A stretch of 5,591 nt of DNA from Bacteroidales bacterium (GTDB lineage Bacteria; Bacteroidota; Bacteroidia; Bacteroidales; Paludibacteraceae). Location: the NCBI GenBank assembly GCA_018066005.1, contig JAGHSG010000041.1, forward strand, positions 1-5,591. The letters are read 5' to 3'. Numbering within the stretch: the stretch's first letter is position 1; each line of letters opens with the position of its first letter. Below the pieces are notes generated by a model, which saw only the letters and a list, made by a program, of their open reading frames with translations, was not told where the DNA came from and did no database searches. The position numbers and the translations under genes are program-made. This document shows positions 5,235 through 5,591 of the stretch, piece after piece.

Positions 5235-5591
5235 ATGGTAAATTTGACTGTTTTTTATAGAGATTTGGAAGGTTGGTATGATAAAAATCATCGTGTCTTG
5301 CCTTGGCGTGAAACAACCGACCCGTACAAAATTTGGATTTCGGAAATTATCTTGCAACAAACCCGGGTGGACCAGGGTATGGAATACTACCTCCGGTTCA
5401 TTGAGCGTTTCCCCACCATACAATCTATAGCCGCAGCCTCCGAAGATGATGTCCTGCACCTATGGCAGGGATTGGGATATTACTCTCGCGCGCGTAATAT
5501 ATACAAGGCCGCACAATTATTTAGCGAGATGCCCTCCACTTACGAAGAGCTGAAACAGATGCCCGGTGTAGGTGATTATACGGCAGGAGCT
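5235..5591 (+). CDS. mutY: A/G-specific adenine DNA glycosylase, N-terminal part (3' truncated by window edge)
   Basis: MutY removes adenine mispaired with 8-oxoguanine or guanine in base-excision repair. The first 119 residues are visible; the full protein is usually about 350. The start at 5235 places the family motifs at their expected positions: LPWR (22-25), then IWISEIILQQTRV with catalytic Glu37 (same number as in E. coli MutY), LHLWQGLGYYSRARN, and the start of the helix-hairpin-helix MPGVGDYTAGA at 109-119. The next ATG, at residue 48, would remove Glu37, so it is excluded. The catalytic Asp, the 4Fe-4S cluster cysteines and the NUDIX-like C-terminal domain lie beyond the window. It is transcribed divergently from HU. 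Confidence 0.97.
   Translation, partial: MVNLTVFYRDLEGWYDKNHRVLPWRETTDPYKIWISEIILQQTRVDQGMEYYLRFIERFPTIQSIAAASEDDVLHLWQGLGYYSRARNIYKAAQLFSEMPSTYEELKQMPGVGDYTAGA

Noticed and set aside
5196..5459. Minus-strand frame of 87 codons over the mutY start
   Set aside because: It is antisense to well-conserved MutY motifs.

Overview
This is a chromosomal segment from a member of the Bacteroidota, most likely order Bacteroidales. The grounds are a BspA-type leucine-rich-repeat surface protein, a Bacteroidetes-style RNase G with a long S1 insertion, an HU protein of the Bacteroides type, promoter cores matching the Bacteroides -7 consensus TAnnTTTG, and no Shine-Dalgarno sequences ahead of the genes. 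The genus cannot be fixed from the sequence alone.

Left part (1-1104, plus strand). The window opens inside a BspA-like surface protein whose reading frame is open to the left edge. It ends with the last leucine-rich repeat, a fibronectin-III-like module and a short conserved-looking tail. A 361-base stretch without an intact gene follows. It holds a perfect -7 promoter core, two tiny reading frames (35 and 29 codons) that look like remnants of an antitoxin-like protein and of the C-terminal end of an AAA-type ATPase, a 35-base two-stem palindrome, and an 11-base tandem duplication. The BspA gene and this stretch are visibly richer in A+T than the genes to the right and read as accessory DNA.

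Middle part (1105-3003, minus strand). Two exported proteins lie head to tail, 12 bases apart: a small outer-membrane beta-barrel protein, then a lipid-anchored alpha/beta-hydrolase with a complete catalytic triad. They are probably one transcription unit acting at the cell envelope.

Right part (3012-5591). A conserved housekeeping block holds HU, a 29-residue very basic peptide resembling the mS38/COX24 and actinobacterial bS22 ribosomal proteins, and RNase G, all on the minus strand and probably cotranscribed. It is closed by a strong perfect 13-bp terminator hairpin squeezed between the rng stop and the beta-barrel start. Divergent to HU, across a 130-base A-tract-rich region, begins mutY (A/G-specific adenine glycosylase), cut by the right edge. 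The HU and mutY promoters sit back to back, and the mutY transcript would have almost no leader.

No complete new defence or mobile system is visible. The items most worth a second look are the tiny ribosomal-type gene, the remnant and palindrome region, the terminator just upstream of the envelope operon, and the curved-DNA divergent promoter.
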